Program-made: the position numbers and the translations under genes
Shown: piece by piece, positions 16,550 to 25,336 of the stretch
How positions within the stretch are numbered: position 1 is the stretch's first letter
Layout: the number at the start of each line of letters is the position of its first letter
Notes under the pieces: model-generated
Database searches by the model: none
What the model was told of the DNA's origin: nothing
Seen by the model: only the letters and a program-made list of their open reading frames with translations
Assembly: GCF_000473045.1 (NCBI RefSeq)
Contig: NZ_AXAY01000010.1
Location: 62,001 to 126,000, forward strand
Direction of reading: 5' to 3'
DNA from: Bradyrhizobium sp. WSM3983
GTDB taxonomy: Bacteria > Pseudomonadota > Alphaproteobacteria > Rhizobiales > Xanthobacteraceae
DNA: 64,000 nt

Positions 16550-17800
16550 ATGAAGGCGATTATCGTCGGTGGCGGTATCGGTGGTCTCACCACGGCTTTG
16601 ATGCTGCGGGCTCGTGGCATCGGGTGCGAGATTTTCGAGCAGTCCGATACGATCCGCGAGCTCGGCGTCGGTATCAACACGCTGCCGCACGCCATGCGTG
16701 AGCTTGCCAGTCTTGGCCTGCTGCAAAAGCTTGACGACGTCGCAATCCGCACCGACCAGCTCTATTACCTCAACCGTCATGGTCAGGAGGTCTGGCGCGA
16801 AGCCCGCGGCGTGGACGCCGGCCACGATGTGCCGCAATTCTCAATCCATCGCGGCCGCCTCCAGGGTGTCATTCATCGCGCTGTCGAGGAGCGGCTCGGG
16901 GCGGAGGCGATCCACACCGGTTGCCGGCTTGGCGCGTTCACGCAGGACGAGGGCGGCGTCACGGCCTATTTCTTCGATCGCATCGGCTCGCATATTCACA
17001 CCGCGCGTGGCGATATCCTGATCGGCGCGGACGGCATCCATTCGCGCGTGCGCGATACGCTGTTTCCGAACGAAGGGCCGCCGTGCTGGAACGGCCTGAT
17101 GCTGTGGCGCGGTGCGCGCGACTGGCCGCTGTTCCTGACCGGCAAGTCGATGATCGTTGCCGGTGGCCTCAACGCCAAGGTGGTGGTCTATCCGATCGCG
17201 GAGGGATCGAGCCCTGCGAGCCGCCTCACCAACTGGGCGGTGCTCGTGAAGATCGGCGAGGGCAATGCGCCGCCGCCGCGGAAAGAGGATTGGTCGCGCC
17301 CGGGCCGGCGCGAAGAGCTGATGCCGCATGTGGCGCGCTTCTCGGTGCCCTATATCGACGTCAAGAGCCTGATCTCGGCGACGCCCGAGTTTTATGAACA
17401 TCCGATCTGCGACCGTGATCCCTTGCCCTATTGGTCGTCCGGATGCGTCACCCTGCTCGGCGATGCCGCGCATCCGATGTATCCGGTTGGCTCCAATGGC
17501 GCCTCACAGGCGATCCTCGACGCGCGCTGCCTTGCGGACGCGCTGGTGCGCGCCGAGCATCCGCGTCAGGCCTTGATGGAATACGAGAAGAAGCGCCTGC
17601 CGATGACGGCGGACATCGTCCGCTCCAACCGGCGCGGAGGCCCCGAAGGCGTCATCGACGCCGTTGAGCAACTTGCGCCCGACGGCTTCGACAATGTCGA
17701 CAACGTGCTGAGCTATTCCCAGCGCGAGGCGATCGTGCGTGGCTATGCCACCAAGGCCGGCTTCGCCGCGGTCCCGGGACTCGCGGCGGTGCGGGCCTAA
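16550..17800 (+). CDS. FAD-dependent aromatic monooxygenase (PhzS/salicylate-hydroxylase-like)
   Basis: The 416-residue protein has the N-terminal FAD motif IIVGGGIGGLTTAL ending in the acidic residue of CEIFE, the DG motif region DILIGADGIHSRVRDTLF, and the GD motif LLGDAAHPMYPVGSNGASQAILDA. This is a full set for class A flavoprotein hydroxylases; the VGSNGASQ variant is typical of the PhzS-like branch. It would hydroxylate an aromatic or N-heteroaromatic acid using NAD(P)H. It follows the dead CoA-monooxygenase remnant by about 55 bases and may be the functional hydroxylase of the pathway. The ATG at 16550 gives the FAD motif at the very N terminus. Confidence 0.87.
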   Translation: MKAIIVGGGIGGLTTALMLRARGIGCEIFEQSDTIRELGVGINTLPHAMRELASLGLLQKLDDVAIRTDQLYYLNRHGQEVWREARGVDAGHDVPQFSIHRGRLQGVIHRAVEERLGAEAIHTGCRLGAFTQDEGGVTAYFFDRIGSHIHTARGDILIGADGIHSRVRDTLFPNEGPPCWNGLMLWRGARDWPLFLTGKSMIVAGGLNAKVVVYPIAEGSSPASRLTNWAVLVKIGEGNAPPPRKEDWSRPGRREELMPHVARFSVPYIDVKSLISATPEFYEHPICDRDPLPYWSSGCVTLLGDAAHPMYPVGSNGASQAILDARCLADALVRAEHPRQALMEYEKKRLPMTADIVRSNRRGGPEGVIDAVEQLAPDGFDNVDNVLSYSQREAIVRGYATKAGFAAVPGLAAVRA

Positions 17801-17808
17801 AGCAGCTG

Positions 17809-18267
17809 TTAGCCGGCGCCGGGAGGCGGCGGCAGGAAGTGGATGTTGAACTCGGCGGCCATCGCCACCACGTCTTCAGGCTTCTGTTCCTTCATGTTGT
17901 GAAGGCCCCAGAACAGGTCGAACAGCTTTTTGGTCGGCGAGACCCAGAACAGCACTTTCGCGGTCTGGTCCGACTTGTTGAAGATGCCGTGCGGCACGCC
18001 CATGCCGAGCCGGATCAGGTCGCCGGGCGTTGCCTGCGCCTCCGAATTGCCGAGCATGAAATCGAGCTTGCCCTCCAGCATGTAGAGATATTCATCCTGG
18101 TCGGGATGGATATGCGGTGGCACGAAGGTGCCCGGCGGCAGCGTGGCGTGCCAGGAGAAGCTGTGCTCGGTGTTGCTCTTCGGCACATAGGTTTGGCCGA
18201 GGATGTTCCAGGAAATGCCCTGGATTCCCTCATTGGCCCTGGTGATGCCAGTGATCTCGCTCTTCAT
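17809..18267 (-). CDS. Cupin-domain protein
   Basis: The 152-residue protein has a single cupin: metal motif 1 in HIHPDQDEYLYMLEGKLDF (two His and one Glu) and motif 2 in PGDLIRLGMGVPHGIFNKS. Such small cupins are metal-binding dioxygenases, isomerases or sensors for aromatic acids. It lies 30 bases downstream of the binding-protein gene on the same strand, so the two probably form one transcript. Function beyond metal binding cannot be read from sequence. Confidence 0.85.
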   Translation of the reverse strand: MKSEITGITRANEGIQGISWNILGQTYVPKSNTEHSFSWHATLPPGTFVPPHIHPDQDEYLYMLEGKLDFMLGNSEAQATPGDLIRLGMGVPHGIFNKSDQTAKVLFWVSPTKKLFDLFWGLHNMKEQKPEDVVAMAAEFNIHFLPPPPGAG

Positions 18268-18297
18268 TGCAGTCCTCCCTAAACGCGACGCGCGGCC

Positions 18298-19473
18298 TTA
18301 GTTCGCCGCCTTGCAGTCCTTGGCATAGCGGTCGCCGTAGTTCTCAAAAACCTTCTGGACGATCTCGGTCTGGAATTTGCCGTCAGGACGCTTGGCGACC
18401 TTGGTCAGGTAAAAATCCTGGATCGGATAGCCGTTGGTGTTGAACTTGAACGAACCGCGCAGCGACGTGAAGTCCGCCTTCTTCAATGCTGCCCCAACGG
18501 CGTCCTTGTTGGAGAGGTCGCCCTTCACAGCTTTGACGGCGCTGTCGATCAGCATTGCGGCGTCATAGGCCTGGAAGGCGTAGGTGCCCGGCACGCTGTT
18601 ATAGGCGGCCTCATAGGCGGCGACGAACTTCTTGTTCTGGGGATTGTCGAGATTAGGCGCCCAGTTCGCGCCGCCAAACATGCCGACGGCCGCGTCCTGC
18701 TGCGCCGGCAAGGTCGATTCATCCACCGTGAAGGCCGAGAGCACGGGAATGCTGTCGGCGAGACCCGCCTGCTTGTACTGCTTGACGAGGTTGACGCCGA
18801 GACCGCCCGGCATGAACGTGAACAGCGCATCGGGCTTCTGCGATGCAATCTTGGAAAGCTCCGGCTGGAAGTCCAGCGTGTTGAGCGGCATGTAGGATTC
18901 TTCGACGATCTCGCCCTTGTAGTCGAGCTTGAAGCCGGCGACCGAGTCCTTGCCGGCCTGATAGTTCGGCACCATCAGGTACATCCGCTTGTAGCCGCGA
19001 TCCTGCGCGACCTTGCCGAGGACCTCGTGCACCTGGTCATTCTGGTACGACGTCACATAGAAGAATGGGTTGCAGTCCTTGCCGGCAAAAGTCGACGGGC
19101 CGGCATTGGGGCTGATCAGGAACACCTTGGATTCCGTGACCGGCCGGTGGATCGCCTGGAGGATGTTGGAGAAGATCGGGCCGACCACGAAGTCGATCTT
19201 GTCGCGCTCGAGCAGGCCCTTGACCTTGGTCACGGCCGCGTCGGGCTTCAACTCGTCGTCGACCACGACGACCTCGACATCACGGCCGCCCATCTTGCCG
19301 CCGAGATCCTTCACCGCGAGGGCAAAGCCATCGCGAACCTGCTGCCCGAGTGCTGCGGCGGGTCCCGACAGGGTCACGATCACCCCCAGCTTGATCTTCT
19401 CTTGGGCGAGGGCAGGACTCATCGCGGTCCCAAGAAGAAGTGCGGCTGCGGCCAAGGTCAGTTGCGTCTTCAT
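18298..19473 (-). CDS. Branched-chain amino acid/aromatic-type ABC transporter substrate-binding protein (LivK family), orphan
   Basis: The product has 391 residues with a signal peptide (MKTQLTLAAAALLLGTAMS, cleavage after ALA at about residue 23). The mature part starts QEKIKLGVIVTLSGPAAALGQ, then FVVGPIFSNILQAIHRPV and LISPNAGPSTFAGKDC, the periplasmic-binding fold type I of Liv/Urt/HbaE-like proteins. In related bacteria such proteins also bind benzoate-type acids. No permease or ATPase genes of this family are nearby, so it may lend its ligand to a distant transporter. The ATG at 19473 has GGGGGAC upstream. Operator-like site D lies 138 bases in front. Confidence 0.88.
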   Translation of the reverse strand: MKTQLTLAAAALLLGTAMSPALAQEKIKLGVIVTLSGPAAALGQQVRDGFALAVKDLGGKMGGRDVEVVVVDDELKPDAAVTKVKGLLERDKIDFVVGPIFSNILQAIHRPVTESKVFLISPNAGPSTFAGKDCNPFFYVTSYQNDQVHEVLGKVAQDRGYKRMYLMVPNYQAGKDSVAGFKLDYKGEIVEESYMPLNTLDFQPELSKIASQKPDALFTFMPGGLGVNLVKQYKQAGLADSIPVLSAFTVDESTLPAQQDAAVGMFGGANWAPNLDNPQNKKFVAAYEAAYNSVPGTYAFQAYDAAMLIDSAVKAVKGDLSNKDAVGAALKKADFTSLRGSFKFNTNGYPIQDFYLTKVAKRPDGKFQTEIVQKVFENYGDRYAKDCKAAN

Positions 19474-19610
19474 GATCCGTCCCCCCGTGAGCTTGCACAG
19501 CAAGCCGCGTACTTCGATCCAAGCTTATGCCGATGACGGCGCTCGCGGCAAGCCAAGCTCAAGGCGTCACCATCTTGCGGGCAGTTGTGCATGCAAGCGG
19601 CGCGCCAATT

Positions 19611-19625
19611 ATTTGAAGCCTAAAG
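19611..19625. promoter_or_regulatory. MarR-type operator-like palindrome, site D
   Basis: ATTTGAAGCCTAAAG, close to the consensus, lies between the divergent binding-protein gene and the marR gene, 138 bases from the former's ATG. It is likely the operator of the binding-protein/cupin transcript. Confidence 0.65.
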
Positions 19626-19680
19626 AAATTGGCGTGCGGTCGATTGTTGCAGCTTTGGGCTTGCGGCTGGCCACGATTTA

Positions 19681-19694
19681 TTTGAAGCTCAAAA
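19681..19694. promoter_or_regulatory. MarR-type operator-like palindrome, site E
   Basis: TTTGAAGCTCAAAA is 70 bases downstream of site D and 54 bases before the marR ATG. Its place suggests that the regulator controls its own gene. Confidence 0.62.
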
Positions 19695-19747
19695 CGTTGG
19701 GGAGTCCGTGCCCGGCGCCAGTGCCGGCCGTGAGTGACTGCATCGAG

Positions 19748-20239
19748 ATGCTCGATTCCGAGACCAAGGCCGTCGAAACGCCGGAGGACCATGCCGAAGA
19801 GCTTCGGCTGTGGTTGCGCCTGCTCACCTGCACGACTCTGATCGAGGGCGAAGTCCGCGGTCGGCTGCGACAGCGCTTCGACGTCACGTTGCCTCGCTTC
19901 GATCTGATGGCGCAGCTCGACAAGGCGCCCGATGGCATGACGTTGTCGGATGTCTCCAAGCGCATGATGGTGTCCAACGGCAACGTCACCGGCCTCGTCG
20001 AACGCCTTGTGGAATCCGGCCACCTCGACCGGCGGACCTCTGAGACCGACCGCCGCGTCCAGGTGATCCGCCTCACAAAGCTTGGTCGTGCCGAGTTTCG
20101 CAGGATGGCTGCGGAACACGAGACCTGGATCGCCGATCTCTTCGCCGATTTGACGCCGAAGGATGTGCGCGAACTGATGCGGTTGCTGGCCAAGACCAAG
20201 GCGTCGGCGCAGAAATCGGCTGCGCGTCGCCGGCCCTGA
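19748..20239 (+). CDS. MarR family transcriptional regulator
   Basis: The 163-residue protein has the winged-helix pattern of MarR proteins: LPRFDLMAQLDKAPDGMTLSDVSKRMM, then recognition helix SNGNVTGLVERLVESG and wing DRRTSETDRRVQVIRLTKLG. MarR dimers bind roughly 16-bp palindromes and release DNA on binding phenolic or CoA-linked ligands. The start is uncertain: ATG 19748 is used here, GTG 19730 is an alternative, and the longer open frame to 19070 overlaps the divergent gene. It sits between operator-like sites D/E and F and is the natural candidate for the regulator of all six. Confidence 0.88.
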   Translation: MLDSETKAVETPEDHAEELRLWLRLLTCTTLIEGEVRGRLRQRFDVTLPRFDLMAQLDKAPDGMTLSDVSKRMMVSNGNVTGLVERLVESGHLDRRTSETDRRVQVIRLTKLGRAEFRRMAAEHETWIADLFADLTPKDVRELMRLLAKTKASAQKSAARRRP

Positions 20240-20321
20240 GCGTGGGCCGACGCGCCTTCTCATCCCCCTTTGCCGCACGAAAATGCATGGGATGCTCAAA
20301 ATCCGCTATTGCGCCGAATTG

Positions 20322-20335
20322 TTTTAAGCCTAAAA
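20322..20335. promoter_or_regulatory. MarR-type operator-like palindrome, site F
   Basis: TTTTAAGCCTAAAA is the cleanest copy of the palindrome. It lies 52 bases upstream of the CoA-ligase ATG and 82 bases after the marR stop. Confidence 0.7.
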
Positions 20336-20387
20336 TGTTTCCTGAGTTAATGCTGCCGGGTGCTTTCCATGCGCAAAGGAGCGTGCG

Positions 20388-22079
20388 ATGGCCAACGCCG
20401 CCAAGGTTCAAGTCTCGGGCTCGCATGACGGCAACGCTGCGACCGCCCATGTCGACACGTTTGCGCGGCAGCATCTGCCACCGCCGGAGCTCTGGCCGGA
20501 GTTCATCTTCACGCGGCCGGAACTGCGTTATCCGTCGCGATTGAACTGCGTCAGCTATTTCCTCGACCGCTGGGTCGAGCAGGGGCAGGGCGATGCGCCT
20601 TGCGTCATCAGTCCCGCTGTCAGCTACACCTATCGCGAGTTGCAGGCGCTCGTGAACCGCATCGCCAATGTACTCGTCGGCAAGCTCGGTCTCGTCACTG
20701 GCGGCCGCGTGATGCTGCGCTCCGCCAACAGCCCGATGATGGTCGCGACCTATCTCGCGGTGATCAAAGCTGGCGGCATTTGCGTGGCGACGATGCCGTT
20801 GCTGCGCGCCAAGGAGTTGTCCTATCCGATCCAGAAGGCGGAGATCACGCTCGCGCTTTGCGACGGCAAACTCTCCGATGAGATGGAAAAGGCGAAACTC
20901 GCTGCGCCCGGTCTCAAGCAGGTGGTCTATTGGGGCAACGGTGCTCCCGACGCGCTCGAGGCGCTGATCGCGGATGCGAGCGCTGATTTTGCTGCGGTCG
21001 ATACCGCCGCTGACGATATCTGCCTCATCGCGTTCACGTCGGGCACGACCGGCGATCCGAAGGGCACCATGCATTTCCATCGCGACATGCTGGCCGTGTG
21101 CGATGGGTACGCGCGCAACATCCTGCGAGCAGAGCAGAAGGATCGTTTCGTCGGCTCCGCGCCGCTCGCTTTCACTTTCGGCTTTGGCGGCGTGCTATTT
21201 CCGATGCATATCGGCGCCTCCTTCGTCGTTCTGGAGAAGACGACGCCCGATGACATCCTCTCGGCAATCGAGCAGTACAAGACCACTGTCTGCTTTACGG
21301 CGCCGACCGCTTACCGCGCCATGATCGGGAAGCTCCCGGGCCGCGACATCTCCTCACTGCGAAAATGCGTCTCCGCGGGTGAGACCTTGCCCAAGCCGAC
21401 ATTCGACGCCTGGCTCAAGGCCACCGGCATCAAGCTGATGGACGGGATCGGCTCGACCGAGCTACTGCACATTTTCATCAGTGCGACCGAAGACGAAATT
21501 CGTCCCGGCGCGACCGGCAAGCCCGTGCCCGGCTATGAGGCGAAGATCGTCGACGATGACGGCAATGATTTGCCGCCGGGCACGATGGGCAAGCTTGCGG
21601 TGCGCGGGCCGACCGGCTGCCGCTATCTCGCTGACGAGCGGCAGCGGAAATACGTCCAGAACGGCTGGAACATCACCGGCGACACCTACCTGATGGATAG
21701 CGACGGCTACTTCTGGTACCAGTCGCGCTCCGACGACATGATCGTGTCATCCGGGTACAATATCGCGGGCACGGATGTGGAAGCTGCGCTGCTCACGCAT
21801 CCGTCCGTCGCTGAGTGCGGCGTCGTCGGTGCGCCGGACGAGGCGCGCGGGATGATTGTGAAGGCCTATGTCATTGCCGCACCCGACGTGACGCCGGATG
21901 CAAAGCTCGCAGCCGAGTTGCAGGAGCATGTCAAACGCGAGATCGCGCCGTATAAATATCCGCGCGAGATCGAGTTCGTGACGCAGCTGCCGAAGACCGA
22001 GACCGGCAAATTGAAGCGCTTTGCCTTGCGGCAACTGGCGCAGGCGGCGGCGACGTCCTCGGGCGTCGCGGCAGAATGA
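20388..22079 (+). CDS. 2-aminobenzoate-CoA ligase-like acyl-CoA synthetase
   Basis: The 563-residue product resembles benzoate/2-aminobenzoate-CoA ligases: N-terminal LWPEFIFTRPELRYP and LNCVSYFLDRW, the adenylation motif FTSGTTGDPKGTMHFH, IGSTELLHIFISA, GDTYLMDSDGYFWYQSRSDDMIVSSGYNIAG and the C-terminal PKTETGKLKRF with the catalytic lysine. It would start the pathway by making the CoA ester of 2-aminobenzoate or a close aromatic acid. AAGGAG lies 6 bases before the ATG, and operator site F lies in front. The assignment to 2-aminobenzoate rests on family memory plus the nearby monooxygenase remnant and RidA gene; benzoate is the main alternative. Confidence 0.82.
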   Translation: MANAAKVQVSGSHDGNAATAHVDTFARQHLPPPELWPEFIFTRPELRYPSRLNCVSYFLDRWVEQGQGDAPCVISPAVSYTYRELQALVNRIANVLVGKLGLVTGGRVMLRSANSPMMVATYLAVIKAGGICVATMPLLRAKELSYPIQKAEITLALCDGKLSDEMEKAKLAAPGLKQVVYWGNGAPDALEALIADASADFAAVDTAADDICLIAFTSGTTGDPKGTMHFHRDMLAVCDGYARNILRAEQKDRFVGSAPLAFTFGFGGVLFPMHIGASFVVLEKTTPDDILSAIEQYKTTVCFTAPTAYRAMIGKLPGRDISSLRKCVSAGETLPKPTFDAWLKATGIKLMDGIGSTELLHIFISATEDEIRPGATGKPVPGYEAKIVDDDGNDLPPGTMGKLAVRGPTGCRYLADERQRKYVQNGWNITGDTYLMDSDGYFWYQSRSDDMIVSSGYNIAGTDVEAALLTHPSVAECGVVGAPDEARGMIVKAYVIAAPDVTPDAKLAAELQEHVKREIAPYKYPREIEFVTQLPKTETGKLKRFALRQLAQAAATSSGVAAE

Positions 22080-22094
22080 GATGAGGATCAAGAA

Positions 22095-22556
22095 TTGTCC
22101 GTGACGACGCCGAAAGGCCCACAGCTCGCGGTGCTGCCGACCGACGATGATGAGACCCGCTCGAAGGCGCAGGTGCTTCAGCCCTCCGGCTGGCCGATGC
22201 CGAAGGGCTATGCCAATGGCATGGCCGCCGAAGGGCGCATCGTCGTGACCGGGGGCGTGATCGGCTGGGATGCCGAGGAGCGTCTCGCGGACGGTTTTGT
22301 CGCGCAGGTGCGCCAGACCCTGAGCAACATCGCGGAAATCCTTGCCGAGGCCGGCGCGCGGCCCGAGCACCTGGTGCGCCTGACCTGGTACGTCGTCGAC
22401 ATGGAGGAGTACCTGACGAACCTGAAGGAGCTCGGCAGGATCTACCGTACCGTCTTCGGTGCGCACTATCCCGCGATGGCGCTGGTCCAGGTCGTACGCC
22501 TTGTGGAGAAAGCGGCGCGCGTCGAGATCGAAGCCACCGCCGTCATTCCTCGCTGA
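22095..22556 (+). CDS. RidA/YjgF family protein (imine/enamine deaminase type)
   Basis: The 153-residue protein has the RidA trimer fold: GYANGMAAEGRIVVTGGVIGWD, RQTLSNIAEILAEAGARPEHLVRLTWYVVDMEEY and HYPAMALVQVVRLVEKAARVEIEATAVI with the conserved arginine replaced in context by VVRLVE. RidA proteins hydrolyse reactive enamines and imines. This fits a pathway that must release the amino group of 2-aminobenzoate after ring reduction. The start is TTG 22095 (GAGG 8 bases upstream) or GTG 22101. It is 15 bases behind the ligase stop. Confidence 0.85.
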   Translation: MSVTTPKGPQLAVLPTDDDETRSKAQVLQPSGWPMPKGYANGMAAEGRIVVTGGVIGWDAEERLADGFVAQVRQTLSNIAEILAEAGARPEHLVRLTWYVVDMEEYLTNLKELGRIYRTVFGAHYPAMALVQVVRLVEKAARVEIEATAVIPR

Positions 22557-22563
22557 ACGACGC

Positions 22564-23292
22564 TCAGCTCGCCTTGGAGAGATTCTCGTCCTCGGGGGAG
22601 TTCAGGTAGACGCCTGACATGGTGTCGACCCAGCACAGATGGTCGTGCACTTTCTTGACGCCCTCGACATTTTCCGCGGCGACGGCCGCGGCCTGACGCG
22701 CCCGCTCCTCGGTGATGACGCCGCTTAAGTGAACGATGCCGTCGCGCACGATAACGTTCAGGCCGAACGGACACCAGTCGTTCTTCTCCATGGCATCGAT
22801 GATGCGGCCGCGGATGTGATCGTCGTCGGCCGTCGGATCCGGCACCTCGCGGGCGAGGCCGGCCACGGCCTGCAGAAGGTTGGCGCGCGACACGATGCCG
22901 ACGACCTTATCGCCGCGAACCACCGGCAGCCGCTTCACGTTGTTCCGTTCCATGAGATCGACGATCTCCGCAAGTGCGGCATCCTCAGTGATGGTCACAG
23001 GCGAGGCGGTCATGACTTCTGCGACCTTGCGGCCATGCTCGTGGACGAAATCGCTGGCCGTCGTACCGGGTCCGAGGATGAATCGCAGCCAGCGGCCGCG
23101 CTTGCGTCCGGTGCCGATCTCACTGCGACGGATGAAATCGCCTTCCGAGACCACGCCGACCAGCTTGCCGTTGTCGTCGACCACGGTGAGGCCGCTGACG
23201 TGGCGCTTTAGCATGATGTTGGCGGCCTCGACGATGCTGGTGTCGGGCGTGACCGAGATAACCGACCGGGTCATGATCTGGTGGGCGCGCAT
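22564..23292 (-). CDS. CBS-domain pair with C-terminal BON domain
   Basis: The product from ATG 23292 has 242 residues. Two CBS motifs are visible (IMTRSVISVTPDTSIVEAANIML to GVVSEGDFI, and VMTASPVTITEDAALAEIVDLM to GIVSRANLL), followed by a BON domain (GRIIDAMEKNDWCPFGLNV to VHLSGVITEERARQ). CBS pairs bind adenyl nucleotides; BON domains associate with membranes. Such proteins are common in low-oxygen and stress regulons. The divergent promoter shared with the PHA synthase gene holds two FNR-type boxes. Confidence 0.88.
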   Translation of the reverse strand: MRAHQIMTRSVISVTPDTSIVEAANIMLKRHVSGLTVVDDNGKLVGVVSEGDFIRRSEIGTGRKRGRWLRFILGPGTTASDFVHEHGRKVAEVMTASPVTITEDAALAEIVDLMERNNVKRLPVVRGDKVVGIVSRANLLQAVAGLAREVPDPTADDDHIRGRIIDAMEKNDWCPFGLNVIVRDGIVHLSGVITEERARQAAAVAAENVEGVKKVHDHLCWVDTMSGVYLNSPEDENLSKAS

Positions 23293-23356
23293 GGAATGCT
23301 CCGCTAGCATGTCGAATTTCGATGGAAAAAATCTAGATCAGGCCGCACGGCGGAGT

Positions 23357-23370
23357 TTGACGCAAGTCAA
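23357..23370. promoter_or_regulatory. FNR/FixK-type box (TTGACGCAAGTCAA)
   Basis: A perfect TTGA-N6-TCAA site, 65 bases upstream of the CBS-BON start. It is the box nearer to that minus-strand gene. Confidence 0.75.
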
Positions 23371-23421
23371 GCGGACGAAGCCGGTTCTTGCGGGTTAAGC
23401 GATTGTGATCGACCTCTGGAA

Positions 23422-23435
23422 TTGATGCAGCTCAA
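23422..23435. promoter_or_regulatory. FNR/FixK-type box (TTGATGCAGCTCAA)
   Basis: A second perfect TTGA-N6-TCAA site in the same divergent region, 69 bases before the PHA synthase ATG. A position near -41 of a promoter for that gene is plausible. Confidence 0.7.
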
Positions 23436-23503
23436 CGTCTCCCAAGCGGGTGGTCATATCCTGTCGCTTACATGCGACCAGCAGCGCGCGGAGATACTTG
23501 GCT

Positions 23504-25336
23504 ATGAACGTCGTGCAAATCCTTCCTCGGCCCGAACGGCCGGCGCGGTCCACCGACCCGGTCGTGGACCCCGCCCCCTCAACGAACATCGAGCCGACCG
23601 CTGGGACGTCAGCCGGCAAGCCGGTGTCGGAACCCTACCTACTCGATCGCACGTTCCACGCGTTGCTCGCTCGGTTCACGGGTGGAATCTCGCCAGCTGC
23701 CTTGCTGCTCGCCTGGCTCGATTGGAGCTCCCACCTTGCCGCGGCGCCGCAGCGCCGGATGGAGATCGCGGGGAACGTCGTTCGTGACACCGGCCGTTTG
23801 CTGGAAGCTGTCGCGCACGCGACCTCGCCGGGACAAAAGCCCTGGTCTGTGATCCGGCCGGAGGGACGGGACCGCCGTTTCAGGGAGCCGCAATGGGAGG
23901 CCGCGCCGTTCAATATTTTCGCACAGGCGTTTCTGCTCGGAGAGCGCTGGTGGCACGACGCCACGACGGGGATACGTGGCGTCTCGCGCGCGAACGAGGC
24001 CATCGTCGAATTCTCGACCCGGCAGATGCTCGACATGCTGGCCCCGTCGAACTTTGCGATGACCAATCCGGAGGTGCTGGAGAAGGCCTTTCAGAGTGGC
24101 GGAGAGAATTTCGTCTTTGGCTGGCAGAACTGGTGCGGCGATCTGACACGCATGCTCTCGGCCGCGAAGCCGGTCGGAGATGAGCAGTTCATCGTCGGCA
24201 GCACTGTCGCGGCTTCGCCCGGCAAGGTCGCCTACCGCAACGAGCTGATCGAGCTGATCCAGTACCATCCCACCACGGCGCAAGTGTGGCCCGAGCCGAT
24301 CCTGATCGTGCCGGCCTGGATCATGAAATACTATATCCTCGATCTGTCGCCGCAGAACTCGCTGGTCAAATATCTCACCGATCAGGGCTTTACCGTGTTC
24401 GCGATCTCCTGGCGCAATCCGGACGCCAGGGGTCGGGATGTCGCGTTCGACGACTATCGCAAGCTGGGCGTGATGGCCGCGCTGGATGTGATCGGCCGGA
24501 TCGTGCCGTCTCAGAAGATCCACGCGCTCGGTTATTGTCTCGGCGGCACCTTGCTGTCGATCACCGCCGCCGCGATGGCGCGCGACGGCGACGATCGTCT
24601 CGGCACCGTCACTCTCCTGGCCGCGCAGACTGACTTCACCGAGGCCGGTGAGCTGACGCTCTTCATCAACGAAAGCCAGGTTGCCTTTCTCGAGGACATG
24701 ATGTGGCAGCGAGGCTACCTCGATACGGCGCAGATGGCGGGCGCGTTCGCGCTACTGCGTTCGAACGATCTGATCTGGTCACGGTTATCGCATGATTACC
24801 TGATGGGCGAGGCGTCGTCGCCGAGCGATCTGATGGCCTGGAACGCCGATGCGACGCGGTTGCCTTATCGGATGCATTCGGAATATCTGCGAAAACTGTT
24901 CCTCTACAATGATCTCGCCGAGGGACGTTACCGGGTCGAGGGCAAGAGTATCTCGCTGTCCGACATTCATGTGCCGATGTTTGTGGTCGGTACGCTCGCT
25001 GATCACGTGGCGCCGTGGCGATCCGTGCACAAGATCCACTACCAGGTCGATGCCGACCTGACGTTCCTGTTGACCAGCGGCGGCCACAATGCCGGCGTCG
25101 TTGCGCCGCCCGAGGACCCCGGACACATCTATCAGATCATGACCAAGGCTGCGGACGCGCGCTATGTGGGCCCGGATGAATGGCTGAAGCTCGCGCCCCA
25201 TGTCGAAGGATCGTGGTGGCCGGAATGGAGCCGCTGGCTCATCGCGAAATCCGGCGAGCTCTGCGATCCGCCGCCGATCGGGTATGGCGACATTGATGGC
25301 CTTCCCGATGCACCGGGCGACTACGTCCGCACCTAA
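23504..25336 (+). CDS. phaC: Poly(3-hydroxyalkanoate) synthase (PhaC family)
   Basis: The 610-residue protein has a proline-rich tail of about 45 residues, then the PHA synthase N-terminal region (NPEVLEKAFQSGGENFVFGWQNWCGDL) and the alpha/beta hydrolase core. The lipase-like box is GYCLGG with the catalytic cysteine at residue 345; the aspartate lies in VVGTLADHVAPW and the histidine in SGGHNAGVV. It polymerises 3-hydroxyacyl-CoA on granules. ATG 23504 is chosen for GGAG 9 bases upstream. The gene stands alone (no phaA/B/R nearby) behind an FNR-type box, so it may be the low-oxygen isozyme. Its stop overlaps that of the convergent CHAD gene. Confidence 0.88.
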   Translation: MNVVQILPRPERPARSTDPVVDPAPSTNIEPTAGTSAGKPVSEPYLLDRTFHALLARFTGGISPAALLLAWLDWSSHLAAAPQRRMEIAGNVVRDTGRLLEAVAHATSPGQKPWSVIRPEGRDRRFREPQWEAAPFNIFAQAFLLGERWWHDATTGIRGVSRANEAIVEFSTRQMLDMLAPSNFAMTNPEVLEKAFQSGGENFVFGWQNWCGDLTRMLSAAKPVGDEQFIVGSTVAASPGKVAYRNELIELIQYHPTTAQVWPEPILIVPAWIMKYYILDLSPQNSLVKYLTDQGFTVFAISWRNPDARGRDVAFDDYRKLGVMAALDVIGRIVPSQKIHALGYCLGGTLLSITAAAMARDGDDRLGTVTLLAAQTDFTEAGELTLFINESQVAFLEDMMWQRGYLDTAQMAGAFALLRSNDLIWSRLSHDYLMGEASSPSDLMAWNADATRLPYRMHSEYLRKLFLYNDLAEGRYRVEGKSISLSDIHVPMFVVGTLADHVAPWRSVHKIHYQVDADLTFLLTSGGHNAGVVAPPEDPGHIYQIMTKAADARYVGPDEWLKLAPHVEGSWWPEWSRWLIAKSGELCDPPPIGYGDIDGLPDAPGDYVRT

